From positions 1-64,000 of the forward strand of contig CAMYJO010000005.1 of NCBI GenBank assembly GCA_947258755.1: a stretch of DNA of 64,000 bases. The letters run 5' to 3'. This document shows positions 24,788 to 34,263 of the stretch, in pieces. Each line of letters opens with the position of its first letter. Within the stretch, counting starts at the first letter, position 1. The stretch is from an uncultured Gammaproteobacteria bacterium. Its GTDB lineage: Bacteria; Pseudomonadota; Gammaproteobacteria; JAADHQ01. The translations under genes were made by a program, and so were the position numbers. The notes beneath the pieces are model-generated. The model saw nothing but the letters and a program-made list of their open reading frames with translations. It had not been told where the DNA came from and did not search any database.

Positions 24788-26116
24788 ATGACAACAACCC
24801 GCATATTGGTCGTTGAAGACGACCCCTTTATTTCAGACAAGCTTGAAATCCAGTTGGCAGATTGGGGCTATGATATTGTCAGCATTATCTCTTCTGGCGA
24901 AGAGGCCGTAGATATGGCCGCCCAGCTCCTGCCCGATCTGATCATAATGGATATCATGTTGTCTGGCGATATGGATGGTATAGAAGCAGCGAGAATCATT
25001 CATGAAAACCACAAAATCCCAGTCATCTATGCAACATCGCAAACCGATGAAACTTTCTTCAAACGCTCGAAAACAACCGAACCCTTTGGCTACTTAATCA
25101 AGCCTATAGAAGAAAAAGAGCTTGAAATAACCATCCGCATTGCCCTTTATCACAGTCAGCTTGAATCCAGACTCATTAAGAATGAGCGCCATCTTTCCGA
25201 TGCTCAGCGCATAGGCCTATTAGGTAGTTGGGAATGGGACATTAAGAATAACACCCTGAACTGGTCAGATCAGATGTTCCGTATATTTGGTCAAGAACCA
25301 CAATCTTTCGGTGCAGATTACAATGCATTCATGATGCGAGTGCACGCAGATGACCGCTCCCATGTACAAATGGCAGTCGATAGCGCACTGGCTGGTGAAA
25401 AACATTTCTGTACTTCCTACCGTGTCGTTACCACGGACGGCACTATCAACCGCATACAGGCTGATGGCGAAGTTACATTCGATGCAGATGGATCACCCAC
25501 TCGCATGATAGGCACGGCACAGGATATATCTGCAATTATGCAAACCCAGGATGACCTGTGGCATTTGGCCCATCACGACCCACTCACCGGCCTCGCCAAT
25601 AGAAACCTGCTGTCTGACCGTATCGGCCAGGCCTTAAGCCATGCGAACAGAGAGAAAAAACAAATAGCCATCATGATGATCGATTTAGATTATTTCAAAA
25701 ATATCAATGATGAATTTGGCCATGATTCGGGCGATGATTACCTTCGCAAAACATCGGCACGCATAAGTCAGACGCTGAGAGATGATGACACATTAGCGCG
25801 TCTAGGTGGTGACGAATTCGTTGTTGTGGCCAGCATTTTTTGCCTAGAAGACGCTGCAAAGGTTTCCCGTAAAATACTGGATGCGATCAATATGCCACTG
25901 CCCCTAAAAGGGACCAGTGTAACCCCGTCTGCCAGTATCGGAATCGCACTTTATCCTGAACACGGGCACGATATAGAATCATTATTAAAAGCAGCTGATG
26001 AGGCCATGTACGAAGCGAAACATCAAGGTAAAAATACCTATAGTATTCACCAGTCAGAGAAGACAAAAGCGCACAATAAGCCCGATGGAATAATAATCGA
26101 CAGTAAAATATCATAA
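24788..26116 (+). CDS. Response regulator with PAS and GGDEF (diguanylate cyclase)
   Basis: A 442-residue signalling protein. Residues 5-120 are a receiver domain (VVEDDPFIS at the acid pocket, phospho-Asp in LIIMDIMLSGDMDG). A PAS domain spans about 140-255 (WEWDIKNNTLNWSDQMFRIFG, then the PAC-like ending MIGTAQDISA). The GGDEF domain (about 265-430) has the intact active-site GGDEF at about 340-344, and RDDD five residues before it is a complete inhibitory I-site. It should make c-di-GMP from GTP in response to phosphorylation, with product feedback. No cognate kinase is adjacent. No EAL domain is attached. Confidence 0.93.
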   Translation: MTTTRILVVEDDPFISDKLEIQLADWGYDIVSIISSGEEAVDMAAQLLPDLIIMDIMLSGDMDGIEAARIIHENHKIPVIYATSQTDETFFKRSKTTEPFGYLIKPIEEKELEITIRIALYHSQLESRLIKNERHLSDAQRIGLLGSWEWDIKNNTLNWSDQMFRIFGQEPQSFGADYNAFMMRVHADDRSHVQMAVDSALAGEKHFCTSYRVVTTDGTINRIQADGEVTFDADGSPTRMIGTAQDISAIMQTQDDLWHLAHHDPLTGLANRNLLSDRIGQALSHANREKKQIAIMMIDLDYFKNINDEFGHDSGDDYLRKTSARISQTLRDDDTLARLGGDEFVVVASIFCLEDAAKVSRKILDAINMPLPLKGTSVTPSASIGIALYPEHGHDIESLLKAADEAMYEAKHQGKNTYSIHQSEKTKAHNKPDGIIIDSKIS

Positions 26117-26242
26117 GCCTAACCACCTTAGCCAGACTAATTAAATCTCGGCCAATCCTTCTTCAGTACACATATACTGTGCTCATTCATCAAATGTGGT
26201 ATATCCTTAAGTTCCATCTAATTAGATTAACAACATACAGTC

Positions 26243-26779
26243 ATGCATAAACTATTACTGAATCGAGATATCTACACTGAACTCGTACAATCATATATTC
26301 CACAAGCACGCAAATTCCTGTGGATAGTTACTGCTGATATCAAGGACCTACATGTCGAAATAGACGGGAAGTTCGCACCCTTTCTGCAATTACTCGCGGA
26401 ACTGGTTGAGAAGGGAGTAGCCATTCGCCTGATTCATGCTAAAGAACCGGGGCCACGCTTTCGCGAGGATTTTGACCGCTTCAATGCTCTGGTAGAGAAT
26501 GAACTGTTTGAAAGAATCCTGTGTCCACGCGTACATACTAAAGCCGTTGTTATTGATAATGCGATGGCCTTTGTCGGATCAGCAAACCTGACCGGCGCTG
26601 GGCTCGGCAGCAAACATGAGGATAAACGCAACTTCGAGGCGGGCTTCTTATTCGATGATCCTCAACATATTCATGAACTCGTCAAATGGATTGATGAGCT
26701 GTATCTTGGCCAGCATTGCCAAACCTGCAAAAGAAGGGAATATTGTCCAGATCCAATAGATGACAGCATTCAAATTTAA
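26243..26779 (+). CDS. PLD-like domain protein with C-terminal cysteine cluster
   Basis: A 178-residue protein with one phospholipase D-type HKD motif: VHTKAVVID (H-x-K-x4-D near residue 97) followed by GSANLTG. Single-motif PLD proteins act as dimers and include nucleases and phosphodiesterases. The C terminus carries HCQTCKRREYC, a C-x2-C-x5-C cluster, that could bind zinc or an iron-sulfur centre. No signal peptide or membrane helix is present, so it is probably cytoplasmic. The gene stands alone, 126 bases after the diguanylate cyclase gene. Substrate unknown. Confidence 0.72.
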   Translation: MHKLLLNRDIYTELVQSYIPQARKFLWIVTADIKDLHVEIDGKFAPFLQLLAELVEKGVAIRLIHAKEPGPRFREDFDRFNALVENELFERILCPRVHTKAVVIDNAMAFVGSANLTGAGLGSKHEDKRNFEAGFLFDDPQHIHELVKWIDELYLGQHCQTCKRREYCPDPIDDSIQI

Positions 26780-26792
26780 CGGACTCTACTTG

Positions 26793-26810
26793 CGCCTGAC
26801 GCATCAGGCG
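26793..26810. terminator. Hairpin after the PLD-like gene
   Basis: CGCCTGA-CGCA-TCAGGCG is a perfect 7-bp stem 14 bases after the PLD-like stop codon. It lacks a T-run, so it is a weak candidate for a terminator or mRNA end. Confidence 0.4.
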
Positions 26811-27058
26811 ATGCCTATCGCTGCCGGCTTCTGCTGCCAGGCAATCGACAAATAATCATAAGCTACTGTTTTATATTGATTATATTTCACCTCCTTAGCA
26901 TGCTGTAACTGAATATAGCCGTATTTTTACTAAAGCATATATCCCCCCACCAGCGGCAAAAATGTTAAAGGTTTTTAAGCATAATACCGATATATACTCA
27001 AGGGTTCTCGGCCTTCCAGAGAACATTCATTTTTGTAATGCTGGGAGCATCGTCGTCA

Positions 27059-29293
27059 ATGAAAAGTAATCTTATCCGCCTGGTTATCATTAGCCTATTT
27101 GCCCCTGCCGCCCTATTGATATACGCCCTTTATTTCCTGCCTGCACCGTCCATCAACAAAGTATCGGCAGCTCCTCATTCTGATCAAATCGACAGTATTA
27201 GTAAATCTATCCATGTGGCTACAGTAAATGCATTAAACAACAGCAACAGTAGCGGTAACTCACAACACGCATCCATTAATGAACCGCTGCAATCGATTGA
27301 CATAGCGCTCAAGACTTATGCAAAAAAGTTCACCAGCACTCAACACCAGGCTGCACTCGAAACAGTTCATGACAAATTGCAGCAATACCGCCAACAATTA
27401 GACAAGCTACGCTCAAAACCAGTACAGCAGAAAGAATCTGTTCAAGAGCCGAATACCGTCATTGAAAAATATCAGGTGTTACAGTCAGGAATTAGTCAAT
27501 TAACAACAAAACTACAGCTCGACCTGAATGATGACTTGAGTGACAATAATATTTCAGCTCAACTGTACACACAAATTTCATCCAATCTACCTGATATCAC
27601 TATACCTGAACCGGTCATTTTTAGACGAGCTTCGAAAAAGGCAGCCAAAGAACAAGCACCTAAGATTGATAATAATGAAGATAGTGCATCGACCGAAACA
27701 CCCTCTACAATACTTTCTGTAGAGGCCAGCTCCGATATTGGTACGGGCGTCGACGAAGAAGACAAAGCGGCCAACACAGATGTAGCGCCTGAATCAAATG
27801 TTGAAAATGACAATAATAAAATCGAAAGTAGTACCGAGACTACTTCAGCCGAAGACGCCGACATCACTACAAATGACGCAGAGCCCGCATCCGAAGACAC
27901 GGCAGGATCTGCAGATACGGATTTAATCGTTGTTCAGAAAAAAATGCCTGATATCAAGGCGGAATTATTGGCATCTTTGCAAGACACGATAAAAGAACCA
28001 GTATTCCTGAATACTATACGCTCTCGCCTGCATATTCTAAAGGAACTGAATCATCTACAACGCCAACTCGGTGATTTTCACGAGCGTTATTTGGATAAAA
28101 ACAGAGACCAACAAGCTGTCAACAATGAACTGAAAAACATGACATCCATGTTCGCTGCCTCACTCAATAAATTACTTGAGAACAACAATTCTGTAACAAA
28201 ACAATACGCAGCCACACTGACTACTATCAAGGACAACCTGGCGCTATATAATGAATCTATCACCACTGCACTTGATAGCAAGCCTGTTATAAAAACGGAC
28301 AATAATCAGGCTGATCTAGCCCAGAAACTGGCAGTAACAAGCCATGTCCTATTAGCTACAGTACAGCGTCTTGCACGTATTGACACAACTGCAGAAACAT
28401 CCGCGAAACCCCCAGCTACACCGTATGGATTTTATGCAGCCTGCATACTGACATTAATGATAATTATATGGCTTGCGCGAAAAACCATCCAACAAGACCG
28501 CGGCAAGGACAAGGCCTGGGTCGCCGCATTGGAACATCTGAGCAATGGTGATCTTGATTATCGGCTTGATGCCGTTAAGCATAATCCCATACTCATAGAT
28601 CTTTATAATAAGGCTATTTCTAATATACAGGATACAATGACGGCACTTCATCAAGAACTGGCCTCAATGGAATCCGAAGCGATGATTGATAACGAACATA
28701 TTGATGACAGTCAATTACAGGCAACATTACACGATCTCGATGAATTACAAATAAAACACGATCAGTATGTACAGCACGTAAGCTCAGAATCCTTACAAGT
28801 TGATGACATGCTTCAGGTCATGTTAAAGGATACTCAAAATGGCCAGCAGGAATTAAATAGCACCGTTACATCGATACAGCGCCTGGAAAGTGATATCGAT
28901 AGTACTAACGAGGTCATAGCTAAACTAAAACTCAATGGTGAAGAAATAGGCAAGGTCGTCGATGTCATACGAGGTATTGCTGATCAAACTAACCTCCTGG
29001 CATTGAATGCTGCAATCGAAGCAGCACGTGCAGGCGAGCAGGGCCGCGGCTTTGCCGTGGTGGCCGATGAAGTACGTACACTGGCCAGTCGCACACAACA
29101 ATCGACAGAAGAAATTGAACGTATGATCGACAATGTGCAGTCAGTAACCGACAACGCAGTTTCATCAATGTCACAGGGCCGTAACCAGGTAGAGATCAGT
29201 CTGAGTAAGGCCAATCAGGCAGCTTCCACTCTGGTCAATATCGACGAATCGATCGAGACAATCATCAAGACACATCAGGCACTGAAGAATTAA
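27059..29293 (+). CDS. Methyl-accepting chemotaxis-type receptor, C-terminally short
   Basis: A 744-residue membrane receptor: one N-terminal helix (about 5-26), a long periplasmic helical region with a Ser/Thr/Asp/Glu-rich low-complexity stretch (about 190-285), a second helix near 460-480, and a cytoplasmic coiled coil with the conserved signalling tip ([20 protein letters not shown], then [17 protein letters not shown]). Only about 87 residues follow the tip, fewer than the returning helix of typical receptors, and there is no C-terminal methylation segment or CheR pentapeptide. The start is taken at 27059, with GGGAG upstream; an ATG 21 bases earlier is possible. No che genes are nearby. 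Ligand unknown. Confidence 0.82.
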   Translation: MKSNLIRLVIISLFAPAALLIYALYFLPAPSINKVSAAPHSDQIDSISKSIHVATVNALNNSNSSGNSQHASINEPLQSIDIALKTYAKKFTSTQHQAALETVHDKLQQYRQQLDKLRSKPVQQKESVQEPNTVIEKYQVLQSGISQLTTKLQLDLNDDLSDNNISAQLYTQISSNLPDITIPEPVIFRRASKKAAKEQAPKIDNNEDSASTETPSTILSVEASSDIGTGVDEEDKAANTDVAPESNVENDNNKIESSTETTSAEDADITTNDAEPASEDTAGSADTDLIVVQKKMPDIKAELLASLQDTIKEPVFLNTIRSRLHILKELNHLQRQLGDFHERYLDKNRDQQAVNNELKNMTSMFAASLNKLLENNNSVTKQYAATLTTIKDNLALYNESITTALDSKPVIKTDNNQADLAQKLAVTSHVLLATVQRLARIDTTAETSAKPPATPYGFYAACILTLMIIIWLARKTIQQDRGKDKAWVAALEHLSNGDLDYRLDAVKHNPILIDLYNKAISNIQDTMTALHQELASMESEAMIDNEHIDDSQLQATLHDLDELQIKHDQYVQHVSSESLQVDDMLQVMLKDTQNGQQELNSTVTSIQRLESDIDSTNEVIAKLKLNGEEIGKVVDVIRGIADQTNLLALNAAIEAARAGEQGRGFAVVADEVRTLASRTQQSTEEIERMIDNVQSVTDNAVSSMSQGRNQVEISLSKANQAASTLVNIDESIETIIKTHQALKN

Positions 29294-29349
29294 TATATCA
29301 GCCCTATCTCTTCTACCAGGCTAATCCTCAATCTTGGCCCTTTACTCCA

Positions 29350-30219
29350 TTAAAGCGTGAAATCCAGTGTAGTTGTCTGCGCCGATATTACTTTCACTGT
29401 AATAGTGCGTATAAAATCAATACTGTCATTAGTGCCTGGGTCGTCAATTGTGGCCTCGCAAGTCAGTGACAATGTATAATCACCCTCTTCCAGGAAGGCA
29501 GCGGTATAACTCAAGTCTTGTTTTAAACGAGCACTACTGAGCGGCTCGATACTATTACCATCAATATCATCAGCCGTAATATTTTTGCCGCTAAATATAT
29601 AGACCACCGCTGCGACAGCACCACTATTATCATAACATTCGGTATTTAAACCAAGTAAACTCGCATCCACATTACCCTGGATAGTCCCCGCGATAGTATC
29701 ATCTACGAGACGTAAATTCGGTCGTAAGATATAGTTATCAGAACCGCTTTCCGGGTCAAATAAAGACTTCCTGACATCAAAATCTATCGTAAACAGGCTA
29801 TCAGAGCCTGCCTTTACTTTAAACTCTCTATCAATCTGTAGGCCATCCAACGCATCTGTCGGGATGGTAAATGAAAAATCAGCACCATTAACCGTGATAA
29901 AAGATTCATCAAGGTCTAATTTCAATTTGATTTGATTATATTTGTCTTTGGGAAAAGCTCGCTCGCTCAATAGTACGGCGCTTTTTCCATCTGTCAAACT
30001 CAGTAGATCTATAAGCTTGCTCGGATTAAAATCGATCTTGACCGCGTCACCTGAAACAGGCTGGAGTTCAACACCACTAATGGCCAACTGCAATGATTCT
30101 GCGTTATCTATCGGCGCATCGGTAATCGACAGACTAACACGCCCGCAGCCAAAAAACGTCACGCAAAGTGTCATGACCAACAAGTTTTTAGCTATCAAAC
30201 TTAACCGAAGTCCATTCAT
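29350..30219 (-). CDS. DUF4382 domain lipoprotein
   Basis: A 289-residue lipoprotein: signal with VTFFGCGRVS (lipid Cys near residue 25), followed by a DUF4382 domain (LSITDAPIDNAESLQLAISG, then a beta-sandwich through about 180) and a C-terminal beta domain (about 190-289). DUF4382 proteins are secreted or surface-exposed with no known activity. The ATG at 30219 has AGGTGA upstream; an earlier in-frame start at 30312 would add 31 residues ahead of the signal and is unlikely. Convergent with the chemoreceptor gene. Confidence 0.8.
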   Translation of the reverse strand: MNGLRLSLIAKNLLVMTLCVTFFGCGRVSLSITDAPIDNAESLQLAISGVELQPVSGDAVKIDFNPSKLIDLLSLTDGKSAVLLSERAFPKDKYNQIKLKLDLDESFITVNGADFSFTIPTDALDGLQIDREFKVKAGSDSLFTIDFDVRKSLFDPESGSDNYILRPNLRLVDDTIAGTIQGNVDASLLGLNTECYDNSGAVAAVVYIFSGKNITADDIDGNSIEPLSSARLKQDLSYTAAFLEEGDYTLSLTCEATIDDPGTNDSIDFIRTITVKVISAQTTTLDFTL

Positions 30220-30363
30220 CTGATCACCTGAAAAAAAACATAAACTTGATATCCACTGTATTGTACAAGTATAAACCAAACCAGCTACATCCACATAATC
30301 GACAAAAACCAAACATCCATCAAATGGACTGTAAACTACGGATATATTTACTAATATTTATTA

Positions 30364-30642
30364 TTATAAGCGCTTACCTGCCAAGGTCGGCTCCTTGTCT
30401 GTACGAGTCTCCAGCTTCAGATAACTAACCAGTCTCACACAGCCCTGCTCATGTAAGCTTGTATGGATATCTGCAACAGTATCGAGTATCTCATTTAATT
30501 CACCTTCTATATTTGTACCAGAGGCATGCGTCTCTATAATAAAGTCATGCTCCTTCAGTATTTTTATAACACGGGTGATTTCCTGCCTGACGGAAACGCC
30601 CTCACCTATTGGGACCATCTGCAATTCTGCAGTTGCCTTCAT
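30364..30642 (-). CDS. Thiamine-binding (MTH1187/YkoF-type) family protein
   Basis: A 92-residue protein of the DUF77/MTH1187 family: ATAELQMVPIGEGVSV at the start, HASGTNIEG in the middle and SYLKLETRTD at the end. Family members form ferredoxin-like tetramers and some bind thiamine or hydroxymethylpyrimidine. The ATG at 30642 has GGAGAAG upstream; a start 14 codons earlier is less likely. It is a single gene on the minus strand. Confidence 0.82.
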   Translation of the reverse strand: MKATAELQMVPIGEGVSVRQEITRVIKILKEHDFIIETHASGTNIEGELNEILDTVADIHTSLHEQGCVRLVSYLKLETRTDKEPTLAGKRL

Positions 30643-30886
30643 ATGTCTTCTCCGTGATATTGTAATGAATCTCGAATATACCACTTGCGATCATTGAGCA
30701 AAAATCTTCATTTGAAACGCTTCGAAATTGAATTCATATTGCCATAATATCAATAATCAAGAAATAAATAATCTATACTCGCCATTCATCCTCTACATCT
30801 TTACTTTTGATATCACATAGGCTCCAGTGATATTATCAAAACTGATTATAACTATTTAGATATACCAGGCACTTGAAGGAAAGTTT

Positions 30887-31543
30887 ATGAAACTGGAACT
30901 TATCAGCTTTAAAATATGCCCCTTTGTACAGGGATCAATGATTACCCTGCTGGTAAAAGATATCTCTTTTGAAATTACCTATATTGATATCAACGATCCG
31001 CCTGCCTGGTTCATGGAAATTTCACCGTTCGGAAAAGTTCCTGTATTGAAAACGAACGATTCCATACTGTTTGAATCGTCTGTTATCAATGAATACCTTG
31101 ACGAAATCACCCCACCATCAATGCATCCGCAAGATCCGCTACAGAAAGCGAAAAATCGTGCCTGGATCGAGTATGGAGCCAGTCTTAATTTTGCCCAACA
31201 CAACTTGTACTGGAGTAAGGACAAAGATGAATTCCAGAAACATTTTCAACAAATCAGGCGGCACCTGGAAAAACTTGAACAACAGATAACACAGGCCCAT
31301 TACTTTAATGGTCCAGAGCTATCTCTGGTCGATGTCGCCTACGCACCTTTGCTAATGAGATTCAAGCTTGTAGAAGGCCTACATGCAAGCGGAATACTTA
31401 AAGACTTGCCACATCTACAGACCTGGTCTGATCAACTCACAACACTGGAGCCCGTGCAAAAATCAGTAGTGCCGGAATTTAATGAATTGTATATTGGCAC
31501 TATTAAAAAAGCCGGTGGTTATATGTCACAGTTTCTTGCATAA
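30887..31543 (+). CDS. Glutathione S-transferase family protein
   Basis: A 218-residue protein with an N-terminal thioredoxin-like domain (residues 1-78) and an all-helical C-terminal domain. The possible catalytic Cys/Ser region is FKICPFVQGS (about 8-17); FGKVPVL (about 49-55) holds the cis-proline, and ESSVINEYLDE (about 65-75) the glutathione gamma-glutamyl contact. It could act in detoxification or as a stringent-starvation-like regulator. An AGGAAAG site precedes the ATG. The MOSC-domain gene follows. Confidence 0.88.
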   Translation: MKLELISFKICPFVQGSMITLLVKDISFEITYIDINDPPAWFMEISPFGKVPVLKTNDSILFESSVINEYLDEITPPSMHPQDPLQKAKNRAWIEYGASLNFAQHNLYWSKDKDEFQKHFQQIRRHLEKLEQQITQAHYFNGPELSLVDVAYAPLLMRFKLVEGLHASGILKDLPHLQTWSDQLTTLEPVQKSVVPEFNELYIGTIKKAGGYMSQFLA

Positions 31544-31616
31544 CTCGTTTTGGTGAAAATTGCTGATCAATATTTACCCATCCCTTAAGCTCAACTATTA
31601 TACTTCATCTGATCAC

Positions 31617-32129
31617 ATGATATTTAAATGGCCTTTTTTTCATCGTAAACCTAGTCTACTACCCAAACTGACTGAGATATATGTCGCCACATCTGCAGGA
31701 AAGGCCATGCACGCGGTCAATTCGATAAATGCCATTAAAGGTAAAGGGCTAGAGGGTGATCGTTATTACCTGCAAACCGGCTTCTGGAAATCCATTGAAG
31801 CCTGTCAGGTGACATTGATTAGCGAGGATGAGATTAGCAAGGCACAACATAAAAACCCGGATCTGTACGAGCAACTGGAGCATGGTGGTCACCGGCGTAA
31901 CCTTGTTATTCAGGGTCTGAAAACCAAGTCACTTGAAGGCACGCGTTTTCGCATAGGCACGGCTGTGTTCAGCTATCAAAAGCCACGCCCACCCTGTGGC
32001 TACCTGGACAAGATTGAAGGTAAAGGCATGAGCTCTAGCCTGGCGCGTAATAGTGGCGCCTGCATCCTTGTTATTGAATCTGGCCTGCTGTCAATTGGAG
32101 ATTTCGTGGAAATAATTGATAAACACTAA
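31617..32129 (+). CDS. MOSC domain protein
   Basis: A 170-residue MOSC-domain protein: the N-terminal strand EIYVATSAGKAMHAV, KGLEGDRYY, LISEDEI, GGHRRNLVIQG, and the conserved Cys in RPPCGYLDK (about residue 126). MOSC domains occur in molybdenum cofactor sulfurases and handle sulfur or reduced N-hydroxylated substrates with Moco. The stand-alone form may bind Moco, but no partner is adjacent. The ATG at 31617 is chosen for length; a TTG at 31560 would add 19 residues. Confidence 0.82.
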   Translation: MIFKWPFFHRKPSLLPKLTEIYVATSAGKAMHAVNSINAIKGKGLEGDRYYLQTGFWKSIEACQVTLISEDEISKAQHKNPDLYEQLEHGGHRRNLVIQGLKTKSLEGTRFRIGTAVFSYQKPRPPCGYLDKIEGKGMSSSLARNSGACILVIESGLLSIGDFVEIIDKH

Positions 32130-32199
32130 AAACTGGGGATTCAATTTATTTATCAAATCCACGCTACTCGTTACTGTTTTAACTCAGTGCTGAAAATCA

Positions 32200-32466
32200 C
32201 TAACCATTACGAATGGTATCTTCGATCATTTCTACAAATTGCTTCCAAGCATCGTCCTGAATATGTCCGCTTGCCATCAACTCCATCAGCTGATAGGCCA
32301 ACTGACGAGTCTCTGCAGTCATTTCCTTCAGCTTTACTAACAGATACATATGCCCACCTTTTTCAATATCCAGGGTTTTTATCAGGCCAAACAATAACAA
32401 GGCTTGCGATGAATGTGGTTCAGATTTGATAATCTCTGCGACTTTATCCAGGGTTTGCTCTGACAT
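32200..32466 (-). CDS. Small conserved hypothetical protein
   Basis: An 88-residue acidic helical protein without signal or membrane segment. It contains ALLLFGLIKTLDIEKGGHMY and ends in IEDTIRNG. I do not recognise the family. It converges with the MOSC gene and is monocistronic. Confidence 0.6.
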   Translation of the reverse strand: MSEQTLDKVAEIIKSEPHSSQALLLFGLIKTLDIEKGGHMYLLVKLKEMTAETRQLAYQLMELMASGHIQDDAWKQFVEMIEDTIRNG

Positions 32467-32835
32467 TTAGATCATACTCAAATTTATAGTGAACATATTC
32501 AATATTATAGTGAAGAACACCTGATCAATACAGTAATGACGAGAATATAATTACTGAGCTCTTGATCGAACAACTGATGATTCGGCTACCGAAAAATAAT
32601 TACTCGGCCGCAGCACAAGATTCATCCATCCCAATATTTTCGACAAACAATCATTCAAATGATAACTATTCTTGATGCATGTCAATATATTTTACGCTGT
32701 ACTTGATTACACTAAACATAGATCTTAGGCTAGGCCTATAAATTACTAGCAGGATCATAATATAGATATATAACTTATCTTTTTATTTCTGACAGGCACC
32801 TTTACCTGTCTGGCTAATGCAGTGGAGATTTGGAC
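32467..32835. other. Intergenic region with a small hairpin
   Basis: About 370 AT-rich bases, presumably the promoter and leader of the next gene. GACAGG (32791-32796) and CCTGTC (32805-32810) form a small hairpin ahead of the GGAG ribosome-binding site at 32823. Nothing else is seen. Confidence 0.4.
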
Positions 32836-33531
32836 ATGTCTATTCCTACCCTATGTAAACGTTTCATTAAGCCTGCAAATACCTTGATCGCACTTTCGTT
32901 AAGCATGATGGTGTTGTCTGGCTGTTCACAAATAACCACAAAGGCCTATGCAACCGCTGGCCTTGGATCGACACAATACAATCCTAAACTGGGCAAAACG
33001 CAGTTTGTTGGAAATGTCGATACCAGAGGCAATTTGGTATTTATATCCGTGGGTCTGGCGCTTCCTGCCGCTGCCATCATTAGTCAGATGATGCGCTCAC
33101 GTCCTCGAGGTGCAGCTGCTGGCCAGAATCCCGCCAATGAAGGCAAGGTTTTATTAGAACTGGGATACACAGACTTTGGTGACTTTGATTTCAATGGCAC
33201 CTGGAATACGGTTCCGGATGTTGGCACCGATGAAGCCAACGCTATCAGTGCATCTATTGGCTATTCCCATCCGATTAATAACAAGGTATCGGTCATTGGC
33301 AAGCTCGGCGTCAGCCACTGGAAGGCCGAGGTCAACGAAGTTTTCGGTGGCACGCCTGAATCGTCTTCCGCTTCAGGCAATGACTTGATGTTGGGGTTAG
33401 GGCTCAACTACAAGCTCAATAATACCTGGGGTTTGCGCCTGGAATGGGAACGGCATCAGGATGTTTGGGATACTGATGATGCTGATGCAATCGCTTTGAA
33501 AGTGATCTACAATTTCGGCACCGATCTATAG
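32836..33531 (+). CDS. Outer-membrane beta-barrel-like protein
   Basis: A 231-residue protein with an N-terminal signal (about 17-33) ending LSGCS, so possibly a lipoprotein. The rest is beta-rich with alternating patterns typical of small barrels: GKVLLELGYTDFGDFDF, NAISASIGYSHPINNKVSV, LMLGLGLNYKLNNTWGLRLEW, and the final strand IALKVIYNF. A middle hydrophobic stretch (about 64-82) interrupts the pattern. It resembles OmpA/OmpW-like small barrels in general but has no diagnostic motif. The ATG at 32836 has GGAG upstream. Confidence 0.65.
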   Translation: MSIPTLCKRFIKPANTLIALSLSMMVLSGCSQITTKAYATAGLGSTQYNPKLGKTQFVGNVDTRGNLVFISVGLALPAAAIISQMMRSRPRGAAAGQNPANEGKVLLELGYTDFGDFDFNGTWNTVPDVGTDEANAISASIGYSHPINNKVSVIGKLGVSHWKAEVNEVFGGTPESSSASGNDLMLGLGLNYKLNNTWGLRLEWERHQDVWDTDDADAIALKVIYNFGTDL

Positions 33532-33540
33532 GCCGATTTT

Positions 33541-33605
33541 AGCCATGCAAAGAAAGTCGTGGCCCCATCCATATATAACATGTTCCTGGGCGCCACGGCT
33601 TGGCT
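33541..33605. other. Compound hairpin after the barrel gene
   Basis: AGTCGTGGC (33555-33563) pairs with GCCACGGCT (33592-33600) with one wobble, and the flanking AGCCA (33541-33545) pairs with TGGCT (33601-33605). It begins nine bases after the stop codon, so it is probably a 3' end structure or terminator without a clear T-run. Confidence 0.4.
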
Positions 33606-33799
33606 ATTATGTTTATGTAGATAGCATAATTTATATTAAAACAATAGTTTATAAACCCTCCTGAGCTTTTACTAGCGCTATTCCTACTATCACCAAAATC
33701 ATATACTTGTATCCCTTTTGGATAATTGTCCGTCACCATGACATACATTATGATGACACGCTCTTATTGACAAAACCGTATTTGAGCGTGGGACACAGA

Positions 33800-34141
33800 A
33801 TGCCAATTGAAATAGATGGACGCAGCATAGACACAGATAACGAGGGCTTTTTACTAGAACCTGATGATTGGGACCATGCTGTAGCCAAGGTTTTGGCAGA
33901 ACAGGAAAACATCGCTATGTCAGATGACCACTGGCAGGTCGTGAGTCTGATACGTGAACATCTTGATTATAGCCAATGTGTACCCGAGGCGCGCATATTG
34001 CTGAGGGAACTGGCAAAAATTATAGGCAAAGACAACGCCACCCGCCGCTACCTATACCAACTGTTTCCATACGGCTATGGCCAGCAGGCCTGCAAGATTG
34101 CCGGTACACGCAAGCCATTAAAGCTAATGCTAGATGTTTAA
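33800..34141 (+). CDS. DsrC/TusE-family protein with atypical C-terminal arm
   Basis: A 113-residue protein of the DsrC/TusE family: MPIEIDGRSIDTDNEGFLLE at the start, DDWDHAVAKVLAEQE, and YQLFPYGYGQQACKIAG near the end. In DsrC the C-terminal arm has CysB in ACKIAG and CysA as the penultimate residue; TusE keeps only CysA. Here CysB is present (Cys98), but the terminal PTGCV is replaced by PLKLMLDV, so CysA is absent. Another Cys is at residue 60. It cannot form the normal CysA-CysB trisulfide, so it is neither a standard DsrC nor a TusE. No dsrAB or tusBCD genes are adjacent. The start matches family N termini. Confidence 0.85.
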   Translation: MPIEIDGRSIDTDNEGFLLEPDDWDHAVAKVLAEQENIAMSDDHWQVVSLIREHLDYSQCVPEARILLRELAKIIGKDNATRRYLYQLFPYGYGQQACKIAGTRKPLKLMLDV

Positions 34142-34263
34142 GTCATACCACTGACTTGTTAAAGGTTGCGTTGAAAGCCGTCGAAACGACTGCAAGTACT
34201 ACGGCAGGTCGCTAACATCCTTGATGACAACCTATAGAACCGCCCATATTACCCTTCCGCATA

